A DNA stretch of 32,167 nucleotides from DASXRU01 sp039933315 (GTDB lineage: Bacteria > Acidobacteriota > Blastocatellia > Pyrinomonadales > Pyrinomonadaceae), in assembly GCA_039933315.1 (NCBI GenBank), contig JBDTOI010000027.1, positions 1 through 32,167 on the forward strand, in the 5' to 3' direction. The translations under genes and the position numbers were made by a program. Within the stretch, counting starts at the first letter, position 1, and the number at the start of each line of letters is the position of its first letter. Shown here piece after piece: positions 1 through 7,147 of this stretch. The notes below the pieces were generated by a model. That model was given only the letters and a program-made list of their open reading frames with translations, did not search any database and had not been told where the DNA came from.

Positions 1-7
1 ACAAAGC

Positions 8-1048
8 ATGCAGGCATTGATACTCGCCGGAGGCAAGGGCACTCGCCTTCGTCCGCTGACCGTTTACACCCCGAAACCCATCGTTCCCATTTGCAACCGT
101 CCCTTTCTTCTTTACCAGATCGATACTCTGCGACGCGCCGGCATCACCGACATCACGCTCTCCCTCTCTTACCAGCCACAGAAGATTGAGCAACAACTGG
201 GTGACGGGTCGGATTATGGTGTGAACTTGAAATATACAGTTGAGCCGCAGCCAATGGGCACGGCCGGCGCTTACAAGTTCGCGGAAGAACTGATCCGGGA
301 GCCAACCGTAGTTTTTAACGGCGACATCCTCACGGACCTCGACTTAAAGGCCGTCATACGCGAGCACAAGGAAAGAAAAGCGATGGCCACGATCGTCCTC
401 ACCCCGGTTGAGGATCCCAGTGCCTACGGCGTGGTGGAGACGGAAACCGACGGCCGGGTACGCCGCTTCCTGGAAAAACCGAAGCCCGAGGAGACCGATT
501 GCAAAGCGATTAACGCCGGCACCTATGTGCTGGAGCCGGGCGTGCTGGATCTTATTCCGAGCGGTGAGAACCATTCCTTCGAGTATGGCCTGTTTCCCAA
601 ACTACTTGAGTTGCAACAGGCGTTCTACGCGCATATTCCGCAGCGAACATATTGGATGGACATCGGGACGCCGCTACGCTACCTGCAGGCTCATCATGAT
701 CTGCTCGCCAATCGCGTGACGCGAATTCACATTAAGGAGCGCCGCGCCGAGTTTGACGCCGCGACCATTGCAGAGATTGATGAACTCTCGATGATCGGCC
801 CTGACTGCGTAGTAAAGCCCGGGGCGCAAATCATTAACTCCGTATTGGGCGCCGGGTGTTTTCTGGAAGAGCGATCTCGCGTGGAGAACTCCGTTATCTG
901 GGCGCACACGCGCATTGGCGCCAGTGCCGAAACCAAAGACGCTATTGTCGGGCGCGGCTGTCACATCGGTCGCTCAGCCAGGGTAGGGCCGGGTGCGGTG
1001 TTAGGCGATAAGACTTCCCTTACCGATTACACCCAGACCTGTGGCTGA
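8..1048 (+). CDS. NDP-sugar pyrophosphorylase (mannose-1-P guanylyltransferase-like)
   Basis: Probably transfers a nucleotidyl group from an NTP to a sugar 1-phosphate to make an NDP-sugar in the cytoplasm for glycan synthesis. The N-terminal nucleotidyltransferase domain carries the GGKGTRLRP signature at residues 8-16, the PKPIVPICNRPF sugar/phosphate region at 22-33, the NGDIL metal and nucleotide loop near 104-108, and FLEKPK. WMDIGTP closes the domain. The last ~80 residues are hexapeptide-like (IGPDCVVKPGA, IGRSARVGPGAVLGD), as in a left-handed beta-helix. The 346-residue length fits the two-domain class. A phosphohexomutase follows on the same strand, which suggests the pair makes GDP-mannose or a related sugar nucleotide. 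Base and sugar specificity cannot be read from the sequence. Only 7 bases lie before the start, so its ribosome site and promoter are not visible. Confidence 0.9.
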   Translation: MQALILAGGKGTRLRPLTVYTPKPIVPICNRPFLLYQIDTLRRAGITDITLSLSYQPQKIEQQLGDGSDYGVNLKYTVEPQPMGTAGAYKFAEELIREPTVVFNGDILTDLDLKAVIREHKERKAMATIVLTPVEDPSAYGVVETETDGRVRRFLEKPKPEETDCKAINAGTYVLEPGVLDLIPSGENHSFEYGLFPKLLELQQAFYAHIPQRTYWMDIGTPLRYLQAHHDLLANRVTRIHIKERRAEFDAATIAEIDELSMIGPDCVVKPGAQIINSVLGAGCFLEERSRVENSVIWAHTRIGASAETKDAIVGRGCHIGRSARVGPGAVLGDKTSLTDYTQTCG

Positions 1049-1062
1049 AAACACACCGGCAG

Positions 1063-1196
1063 CTTCGTGTTACTTCGTGTTACTTCGTGTGATTTCGTGT
1101 GATTTCGTGGATCGTGTGCTGACGATTCGCAGCCACACGATCCACGAAATCACACTAAACTGCACTGAAGAACACGAACAGGAGTTTTGTGCAGAG
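1063..1196. repeat. Intergenic inverted repeat, family A copy 1
   Basis: A run of about five 10-base units of the form TTCGTGTKAY (1064-1110) leads into a perfect 22-base inverted repeat, arms 1097-1118 and 1134-1155, core TTTCGTGGATCGTGTG. A tail ending in GAGTTTTGTGCA (1182-1193) follows. The same arrangement, including the tail, recurs at 2647-2767, so the two copies bracket the phosphohexomutase gene. In this copy the tail contains AGGAG (1180-1184), which may contribute to translation of the next gene. Confidence 0.85.
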
Positions 1197-1209
1197 CCGC
1201 TCACGATCG

Positions 1210-2634
1210 ATGCCTGACAATCCAATCAAATTCGGCACTGATGGCTGGCGCGCTGTAATCGCGCGTGAGTTTACCTTCGCCAACGTCGAACGGGTGGCTC
1301 AGGCTTACGCGGATTATCTGGCGTCTGAAGGGAATCCCTCGCCTGCGCAATCTCTGGTAATCGTCGGTTACGACCGCCGTTTTCATTCGGAGAACTTCGC
1401 GCAGCGCGCTGCGGAAATCCTGACCGGCAACGGCTTCCCCGTCGCCATGTTCGATGAACCTGCCCCCACACCGCTGGTGTCGTGGGCCGTGAAAGACCAG
1501 CGGGCCGTGGGCGGCGTAATGATCACCGCATCGCACAATCCGCCTGAGTTCAACGGCTTCAAAATCAAGGCCCCCTGGGGCGGCAGCGCCTCGCCGGAAA
1601 CAACATCCGCAGTTGAGAAACTGGTTGATACCTCACCGCTACGGCGGAGGGCATTCCCGGCCACCGCGCCTGACGAGCGGTTACAAACTTCGATTGCCAG
1701 CTATCGAGCGCAAATTGAATCGTACGTTGACGTTGATCGACTAAAGCAAGCGCCGCATTCAGTTATCATTGATCCTATGCACGGGTCGGGCGGACGTTGG
1801 GTGGAAACATTTCTGCAGAACGGACGGCTTAAAGTCGAGACGATCCGGGCTGGTCGAGATCCAATGTTTGGCGGCGTCAACCCTGAACCCATCGATCGTA
1901 ATCTGGCGCCTTTGAAGGATCGGGTCACAAAAACAGCTTCGCTGGTCGGGCTGGCAACCGACGGCGACGCAGACCGGGTGGGGGCCGTGAATGAACGCGG
2001 CGAAACCATGACCATGCATGAAGTAGTGCCGCTGTTGCTGCTGCACTTCGCTCGCGAACGAAAAATGACCGGCGGTGTGGTTCGCACGTTCTCCCAGTCT
2101 GTGCTGACCAAACGTATCGCCGATGCCTTTGGTCTCAAAGTCTATGAAACTCCTATTGGCTTCAAGTATGTCGCCGACCTGATGCTGAATCAGGACATCC
2201 TGGTGGGCGCGGAAGAATCGGGTGGCATCGGCGTCAAAGGCCACATCCCTGAACGTGACGGCGTGCTGAATTCCCTGCTCCTGTTGGAGGCAATCGTTAC
2301 CGCGGGCAAAGGTCCTTCCGAAATGGTTCGAGAGATGCATCGTGAATTCGGCGAGTTCTACTTCGGCCGTCGCGATTTGCGGATGGAAGTGAAGCGCGGG
2401 CAGGAGCTGGTGCAAAAGTTAGCTGATAACCCGCCGGCCAGGCTCATCGATTATCAGGTCTCAAACATCGAAACTGTTGACGGCACGAAGCTGCTATTTG
2501 AGGACGAGACCTGGCTCCTCTTTCGCCAGTCGGGAACGGAACCAGTGCTGCGCGTGTATTGCGAGGCGACCTCCGTGGCAAAGATGAATGCGCTCCTCGA
2601 CGAAGGCGAAAAGCTGGCCCAAGGTAACGTCTAA
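1210..2634 (+). CDS. Phosphoglucomutase/phosphomannomutase family enzyme
   Basis: An alpha-D-phosphohexomutase that interconverts hexose 6-phosphate and 1-phosphate, supplying sugar 1-phosphates to enzymes such as the pyrophosphorylase just upstream. All four signature loops are present: TASHNPPEFNGFK with the phosphoserine at Ser108, the metal loop DGDADRVG, the sugar-binding loop GAEESGGIG, and the phosphate-binding loop RQSGTEPVLRVY near the C-terminus. Its 474 residues match the family. The ATG at 1210 was chosen because homologues begin close to the IKFGTDGWRA motif. A GTG at 1189 in the same frame has AGGAG four bases upstream, but both lie inside the family A repeat tail and would add seven residues (MQSRSRS), so 1189 remains a real alternative. 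Substrate (glucose, mannose or glucosamine) is uncertain. Confidence 0.92.
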   Translation: MPDNPIKFGTDGWRAVIAREFTFANVERVAQAYADYLASEGNPSPAQSLVIVGYDRRFHSENFAQRAAEILTGNGFPVAMFDEPAPTPLVSWAVKDQRAVGGVMITASHNPPEFNGFKIKAPWGGSASPETTSAVEKLVDTSPLRRRAFPATAPDERLQTSIASYRAQIESYVDVDRLKQAPHSVIIDPMHGSGGRWVETFLQNGRLKVETIRAGRDPMFGGVNPEPIDRNLAPLKDRVTKTASLVGLATDGDADRVGAVNERGETMTMHEVVPLLLLHFARERKMTGGVVRTFSQSVLTKRIADAFGLKVYETPIGFKYVADLMLNQDILVGAEESGGIGVKGHIPERDGVLNSLLLLEAIVTAGKGPSEMVREMHREFGEFYFGRRDLRMEVKRGQELVQKLADNPPARLIDYQVSNIETVDGTKLLFEDETWLLFRQSGTEPVLRVYCEATSVAKMNALLDEGEKLAQGNV

Positions 2635-2646
2635 GATCAAGCATTG

Positions 2647-2767
2647 GTTCGTGTTGCTTCGTGAGATTTCGTAGTTTCGTGGATCGTGTGCTGGGATTCG
2701 GAGCCATACGATCCACGAAATCACGATAAGCTACACGAGGGAACACGAAATAAGAGTTTTGTGCAAA
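2647..2767. repeat. Intergenic inverted repeat, family A copy 2
   Basis: This copy carries the same TTCGTGGATCGTGTG core with its complementary arm (about 2705-2725) and the same tail GAGTTTTGTGCA as the copy at 1063-1196. The tandem units are fewer and more diverged. It begins just after the phosphohexomutase stop. Shared sequence continues outside the palindrome, which marks it as a dispersed element and not a chance hairpin. Confidence 0.8.
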
Positions 2768-2812
2768 GGTTAAGCTCTCTCAACTGGCCTTGCACACATA
2801 TTAAGAAAGTGA

Positions 2813-2841
2813 TTGACACTGTGCAGCGGCGCGCTTAACCT
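2813..2841 (+). promoter_or_regulatory. Possible sigma-70 promoter for the DUF3309 gene
   Basis: A perfect TTGACA sits at 2813-2818, followed 17 bases later by TTAACC at 2836-2841, a poor -10. It lies about 80 bases upstream of the small gene at 2920, in otherwise featureless sequence after the repeat. Weak call because the -10 is poor. Confidence 0.3.
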
Positions 2842-2919
2842 CTCGACAAATCCCCCGCTAGTTACTTTTGATTCGATGCCGGCAGAGCTTTCTGCCCGGG
2901 ACCTTCAAGGAGGACTGTT

Positions 2920-3072
2920 ATGGGGCTCATTCTAGTAATAATCCTTGTGATACTGCTGCTGGGCACGGTGCCTCGCTGGGGCCACAGCAGAAACTGGGGT
3001 TACGGACCAAGCGGTGGGGTGGGATTGATCCTGATCATCGTGCTCATCCTGGTCCTGCTGAAATACATCTGA
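2920..3072 (+). CDS. DUF3309 family small membrane protein
   Basis: A 50-residue protein. It starts at an ATG preceded by a near-ideal Shine-Dalgarno AAGGAGGA (2907-2914) five bases away and ends with TGA. It has two hydrophobic helices, roughly residues 2-17 and 34-48, joined by a polar turn with the motif SRNWGYGPSGGVG. That architecture and the WGYGPSGG motif are what I recall of the DUF3309 family, small membrane proteins of unknown function. A longer frame at 2868-3077 overlaps it, but that product has no recognisable features and no ribosome site. It stands alone between the phosphohexomutase and mutM. The stop is followed within one base by the palindrome at 3074-3096. Confidence 0.88.
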   Translation: MGLILVIILVILLLGTVPRWGHSRNWGYGPSGGVGLILIIVLILVLLKYI

Positions 3073-3073
3073 T

Positions 3074-3096
3074 GTAACGCAAACTGTTAGTTTGCG
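3074..3096. repeat. Short palindrome after stop codon, family B copy 1
   Basis: The sequence GTAACGCAAACTGTTAGTTTGC forms a hairpin with 7-base arms GCAAACT (3079-3085) and AGTTTGC (3089-3095). A copy differing at one of 22 positions lies at 17333-17354 in the other orientation, also directly at a stop codon. No T-tract follows, so it is terminator-like only by position. Confidence 0.7.
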
Positions 3097-3107
3097 CGCC
3101 CCGAACC

Positions 3108-3210
3108 GTCGGAGGTCAGAGGTCAGTATTCAGACGGCGCGCTTTGCTTATCTCTATTGACCGCGGATTTCTTACGCCTGACCTCTGGCCTCCGACTTCT
3201 GACCTCTGAC
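3108..3210. repeat. Inverted repeat abutting the mutM start
   Basis: Arms of 19 bases at 3108-3126 and 3178-3196 match at 18 of 19 positions when paired; the unit is GTCAGAGGTCAG-like. A further CTGACCTCTGAC (3199-3210) follows, ending two bases before the mutM ATG. The right-hand units occupy the place where a ribosome-binding site would be, and no Shine-Dalgarno is visible there. Confidence 0.8.
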
Positions 3211-3211
3211 T

Positions 3212-4042
3212 ATGCCGGAGCTCCCCGAAGTTGAACACGTGGTGCGCGCGCTGCGGCGAGCCATCACCGGCCGCCGCATTCTGGCCGCGCAGCTGAAACT
3301 GCCTCGGCTGGCGGAGCCAATTTCACCACGCGTGTTTGCTCAGCGCTTGCGCGGCGGGCGCATTGAACGCATCGGGCGGCGCGGCAAATACATTCTGATC
3401 GAACTCGATTCAGCGCGCGTGCTGGCCGTGCACCTGCGCATGACCGGCAAGTTCGTCGCCCTCCCCCTCGAAGCGCAACTACCTAAACACGCACATGCCG
3501 TCTTCTACCTGGACGACGAACGGCGTTTAGTGTTTTGCGATCAGCGCCAATTCGGCAGGCTCTGGGTGGGGTCCGCATCTGACTTGAAGAGGCTGCCTCA
3601 ACTCACCGTGCTGGCGCCTGAGCCACTGGGCAAAGGATTCACGCCGGCCTATCTTCGCGAAACTCTCTCCCGCTCGCGCCGCAGCATCAAAGAGCTGCTG
3701 CTGGATCAAACCAGGGTGTTGGGCCTGGGAAATATCTACGCCAGCGAAGCCCTTTTTCTCGCCCGCATCAATCCGCTGACGCCTGCATTCGAGCTGGGGG
3801 CTAAGCGTACAGAGCGTCTCCATGGCGCGATTCGTACGACCTTGCACGAAGCGATTGCCGGCGGATCGACTTTGCAAATTGATCTGGAAGAAGAGGGCAG
3901 CTCTTATATCGGAAGTTCAGAAAGATTCTGGCAGGTCTATGAGCGCGAAGGCGAAGCCTGCGTTAACTGCGGCGCGAAAATCAGGCGCGTGGTCCAGGGC
4001 GGGCGCTCGACCTACTTCTGCCCGCGCTGTCAAAGACGATGA
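3212..4042 (+). CDS. mutM: Formamidopyrimidine-DNA glycosylase
   Basis: A base-excision repair enzyme that removes oxidised purines such as 8-oxoguanine and cuts the abasic site. It starts with MPELPEVEHVVRALR, exposing the catalytic N-terminal Pro2 and the following Glu3. The beta-hairpin lysine is in RRGKYILIEL (Lys59), and the helix-two-turn-helix region contains LGLGNIYASEALF. A C-terminal zinc finger reads CVNCGAK...YFCPRC. The length of 276 residues is normal. It is the last gene before a convergent junction with the peptidase gene. Its start has no clear Shine-Dalgarno because an inverted-repeat arm runs up to the ATG, so translation may depend on how that repeat folds. Confidence 0.96.
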   Translation: MPELPEVEHVVRALRRAITGRRILAAQLKLPRLAEPISPRVFAQRLRGGRIERIGRRGKYILIELDSARVLAVHLRMTGKFVALPLEAQLPKHAHAVFYLDDERRLVFCDQRQFGRLWVGSASDLKRLPQLTVLAPEPLGKGFTPAYLRETLSRSRRSIKELLLDQTRVLGLGNIYASEALFLARINPLTPAFELGAKRTERLHGAIRTTLHEAIAGGSTLQIDLEEEGSSYIGSSERFWQVYEREGEACVNCGAKIRRVVQGGRSTYFCPRCQRR

Positions 4043-4043
4043 G

Positions 4044-4262
<219 letters not shown>

Positions 4263-4268
4263 ACTGCT

Positions 4269-6476
4269 TTAGAGGTTCGCCACGATAAAGTCCGTCATCA
4301 TCTGGCGCATGTGTTTCACGAGCAATGGATCCGTGACGCCGTGGCGCGACTTGGGATAGATCATCAACTCAAATTGCTTGCCGGCTTTCTGTAATTCATA
4401 AGCGAACTGCATCGTGTTCTGCATGTGCACGTTGTCATCAATGGCTCCGTGAACCAGTAACAGCTTGCCGTGAAGATCCTTTGCCGCCTTCGCCGGTGCA
4501 GTCTTCAGGTAACCCTCCGGATTGTTCTGCGGCGTTCCCATGTAGCGCTCGGTGTAGATCGTGTCGTAATCGCGCCAGTCAGCCACGGTGCCACCCGCGA
4601 TGCCAATCTTGAAGCTTTTGCTGTGCGTCAGCGCGTAACTGGTCATGAAGCCGCCGTAGCTCCACCCCCAGATGCCAATTCGATCACCATCGACATAAGG
4701 CTGGCTCTTTAACCAGCTCAATCCGTCTTCCAGATCCCGTAGCTCGAGCTCGCCAAAGTTTCGATAAACGGGCCAGGTGGCCTGCACGCCTTTGTTACTG
4801 GCGGTGCGGTTGTCGCAGATCCAGATGATGTAGCCCTTCTGCGCCAGCATCTGGTGCCAGAGGTAAACCGATCCGCCCCAGCCGTTTCGCACCTGCGGCG
4901 CCTGCGGCCCGCCGTACGTGTACGACATGACAGGATATTTCTTCTTCGGATCGAAGTCAGGCGGCTTGATCATTGACGCTTCCATCGTAAAACCGTCGCG
5001 CGTCTTGACCTGCACAAACTCAACTTTCCCAAACTTGTATTGCTTTAACGGCGCCACCTGGTTCTCATCGATGACGCGGACAACTTTCCCGTCGGCATCG
5101 AGCAGACGGACCTGCGTGGGCGTGTTCACGTCACTCCATGTATCAATGAAGAGGCTGGCCGTCGAATTCAGGCTGGCGCGGTGACCACCCTCAGTCGAAC
5201 TAAGACGCGTCAGGCCGGAACCATCCATCTTGATGCGATAGGGATGCGCTGCAATGGCACTGTGTTCCATGCCGGTGAAATAGACGAGCCTTTTCGTTTC
5301 GTCCACCTCATCAACTGTGCGAACGTCCCACTCACCGCTGGTCACCTGTCCCAGTAGTTTGCCGTCAGCCGCATAGTGATAGACATGTTTGTAGCCGCTG
5401 CGATCGCTGAGCCACAGGAAGGTTCCATCAGCCAGCCAGCGAGGATTGTCATCGGCCACCTCGACCCAGGCTTTGGATGTTTCATGAATCACGTTAGACG
5501 ATTTGCCGTCGTCCGGATTGGCGGCGTTTAGATCGAGCAAAGTCTGCTCGCGGTTTTGCGCCTGGTACACAACTCTCTTGCCGTCCGGCGTCCAACCAAC
5601 GCGCACGATTAGCAAATCAGCCGGCTGATATTTGTATGTATCAATCCAACGCGTGTTTCCACCGGCGGCGCTGACTACCCCGAGCTGTACTAACGGATTT
5701 GGATCACCGGCTTTCGGATACGGGGTGACCTCAACATTCTGGCGATAGGGAATGTGATCCACCACAGTGAACTCGTACACCGGGGTTTCGTCCAGCCGCA
5801 GGTAGGCGAGCCTGGTCGAATCCGGACTCCACCAGTAGGCGCCAAAGTTTCCCCGGCCATAGAGCTCTTCCTGATAGACCCAATCAAGGCGGCCATTCAG
5901 AATTTTGGCGCTGCCGTCTTTGGTCAACGCGCGCTCGACCTGGTTGGCGATTTCGGCCACATACAAATTGTTTTGGCGCACGAAGGCGACCATGCGGCCA
6001 TCAGGGCTGAACGACTCGCCAACTTCTTCATCAGGACTATTGGTCAGCCGCCAGGCTTTATCGCTACCGAGCTCGTAATAAAACAGATCGTTGCCATGGT
6101 TCAACAACACCCCGGTTTCTGCCGGGTTCATTTGATATGAACTTTGATTGGCCAGCCGGCGCGCGTCTTCCTTACTAATACCGGCGAGCGAGCCGAGCGC
6201 GGCCTGCATCTTCGCCGCGTCGTAGAACGGCCTGGATTCGCCAGTGACAGCGTTAACTTTTAGTAACCGTGGAAAAGCATTCTTCGTGGGATCAATAATC
6301 GTGTAATGAACACCGTCCTTTAGCCAGCGGGGCGCGGCCGGCGTGCCGCTGAAGTTAACGCGCTTTACCGGGTCGAAGATGTCATCAATGGTGAGCAGCT
6401 TGTCCTGGGCCTGGATCGGGGCCGATAAAAGCAGCAGCGAGATAATTGCCAGCACAATGGTTCTTGAGTTCTTCAA
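4269..6476 (-). CDS. Secreted dipeptidyl peptidase IV-like serine peptidase (S9B)
   Basis: Likely exported, and removes dipeptides from peptide N-termini. The N-terminal signal peptide (about residues 1-23, ending IQAQ) is followed by a DPP-IV beta-propeller (about 40-510) and a C-terminal alpha/beta hydrolase. The catalytic triad is visible: Ser in GWSYGGF (about residue 606), Asp in DDNVH (680/681), His712 in SRHG. The DWVYQEELYGR motif holds a Glu-Glu pair (203-204) like the one DPP-IV enzymes use to anchor the free N-terminus, which supports exo- over endopeptidase activity. At 735 residues it is full length. The start is TTG, preceded by AGGAG seven bases upstream; no ATG fits better. 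The next gene upstream on the same strand is a peptide transporter, so the two may serve peptide uptake, though ~670 bp of repeats separate them. Confidence 0.93.
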   Translation of the reverse strand: MKNSRTIVLAIISLLLLSAPIQAQDKLLTIDDIFDPVKRVNFSGTPAAPRWLKDGVHYTIIDPTKNAFPRLLKVNAVTGESRPFYDAAKMQAALGSLAGISKEDARRLANQSSYQMNPAETGVLLNHGNDLFYYELGSDKAWRLTNSPDEEVGESFSPDGRMVAFVRQNNLYVAEIANQVERALTKDGSAKILNGRLDWVYQEELYGRGNFGAYWWSPDSTRLAYLRLDETPVYEFTVVDHIPYRQNVEVTPYPKAGDPNPLVQLGVVSAAGGNTRWIDTYKYQPADLLIVRVGWTPDGKRVVYQAQNREQTLLDLNAANPDDGKSSNVIHETSKAWVEVADDNPRWLADGTFLWLSDRSGYKHVYHYAADGKLLGQVTSGEWDVRTVDEVDETKRLVYFTGMEHSAIAAHPYRIKMDGSGLTRLSSTEGGHRASLNSTASLFIDTWSDVNTPTQVRLLDADGKVVRVIDENQVAPLKQYKFGKVEFVQVKTRDGFTMEASMIKPPDFDPKKKYPVMSYTYGGPQAPQVRNGWGGSVYLWHQMLAQKGYIIWICDNRTASNKGVQATWPVYRNFGELELRDLEDGLSWLKSQPYVDGDRIGIWGWSYGGFMTSYALTHSKSFKIGIAGGTVADWRDYDTIYTERYMGTPQNNPEGYLKTAPAKAAKDLHGKLLLVHGAIDDNVHMQNTMQFAYELQKAGKQFELMIYPKSRHGVTDPLLVKHMRQMMTDFIVANL

Positions 6477-6551
6477 ATGCGTTCTCCTGATTAAGTTGTG
6501 TATTGATCTCTAACCGGCAGCCAGGGTGACTCAAGGTTTCAAGCTAAGGCC

Positions 6552-6650
6552 TGTCAGAACCGCCTGCGGTAGCGGGCGGGCCCTCTTGATGTGCAACCTT
6601 GTGTGACCCGCGACTTGAGGGCCCGCCCGCTAACGCAGGCGGTTCTGACA
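6552..6650. repeat. Long inverted repeat, GCGGTAGCGGGYGGG family copy 1
   Basis: Arms of 34 bases (6552-6585 and 6617-6650) pair at 33 positions around a 31-base loop. The arm contains GCGGTAGCGGGCGGG, closely related to the arm of the repeat at 32089-32167. It lies upstream of the DPP-IV-like gene. Confidence 0.85.
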
Positions 6651-6713
6651 CTAGCGCCTTCCCAGGAAACCCACTCGTAGGTTGTTGATCTGCGTGGTCG
6701 TATTTCAGCCGGG

Positions 6714-6949
6714 AACCCCAACGGGGTTCTGCCCTCCAGCCCAGGGTTGCCGCTTCGGCTACCCTGGGTACACGTGGGAAATATCCCACCAACCCCAACG
6801 GGGTTGTGTCAATTCAGGATGGCCGATCCATCCCGCAAATGGCGGCGCGGACACAACCCCTTCAGGGTTGGAAATGTTTGCGTTCATCGTTTCCCAGGGT
6901 AGCCGAAGCGGCAACCCTGGGCTGGAGGACACAACCCCGTCGGGGTTGG
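6714..6949. repeat. Composite inverted repeat: perfect 35-base arms plus AACCCC..GGGGTT units
   Basis: The arms 6734-6768 and 6893-6927 are perfect reverse complements over 35 bases, with core CCAGGGTTGCCGCTTCGG. Four short palindromes of the type AACCCCAACGGGGTT lie outside and between the arms (6714-6728, 6791-6805, about 6854-6870, about 6932-6948). With the repeats at 6552-6650 and 7099-7122, this accounts for most of the ~670 bp gap 6477-7147. The open frames there are arginine- and proline-rich products of the repeats and are not credible genes. Confidence 0.88.
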
Positions 6950-7098
6950 GCCCGCCACCTTCAAGCGAATCGGGTGCGCTCTAAGCTCTTAATTCGTCTG
7001 CCGTTTCCACCCAGGTATCTGCTCGTCGTAGACGAGCTGGGATGCTTTGCGCGAAAACCCTTGAAACCTATTCAATTCAGATGTCGGAAGGGCACGAA

Positions 7099-7122
7099 GG
7101 GGTGGCCACAGAGTGCCACCCC
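7099..7122. repeat. GGGGTGGC palindrome, family C copy 1
   Basis: Hairpin arms GGGGTGGC (7099-7106) and GCCACCCC (7115-7122) lie 25 bases beyond the 3' end of the transporter gene. It is a single-arm version of the double elements at 15691-15788 and 20164-20267. Confidence 0.75.
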
Positions 7123-7147
7123 TACGACTGAAAGCCGGCGCGATTGG

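Noticed and set aside
1759..2415. 218-codon frame antisense to the phosphohexomutase
   Set aside because: It is fully inside a gene with all family motifs; long antisense frames are expected at this GC content.
1063..2767. Insertion sequence flanking the phosphohexomutase
   Set aside because: The two copies are in the same orientation but enclose no transposase, and no target-site duplication was recognised; it is kept as dispersed repeats only.
2868..3077. 69-codon frame overlapping the DUF3309 gene
   Set aside because: The other frame has the ideal ribosome site and a recognisable membrane protein; this one has neither.
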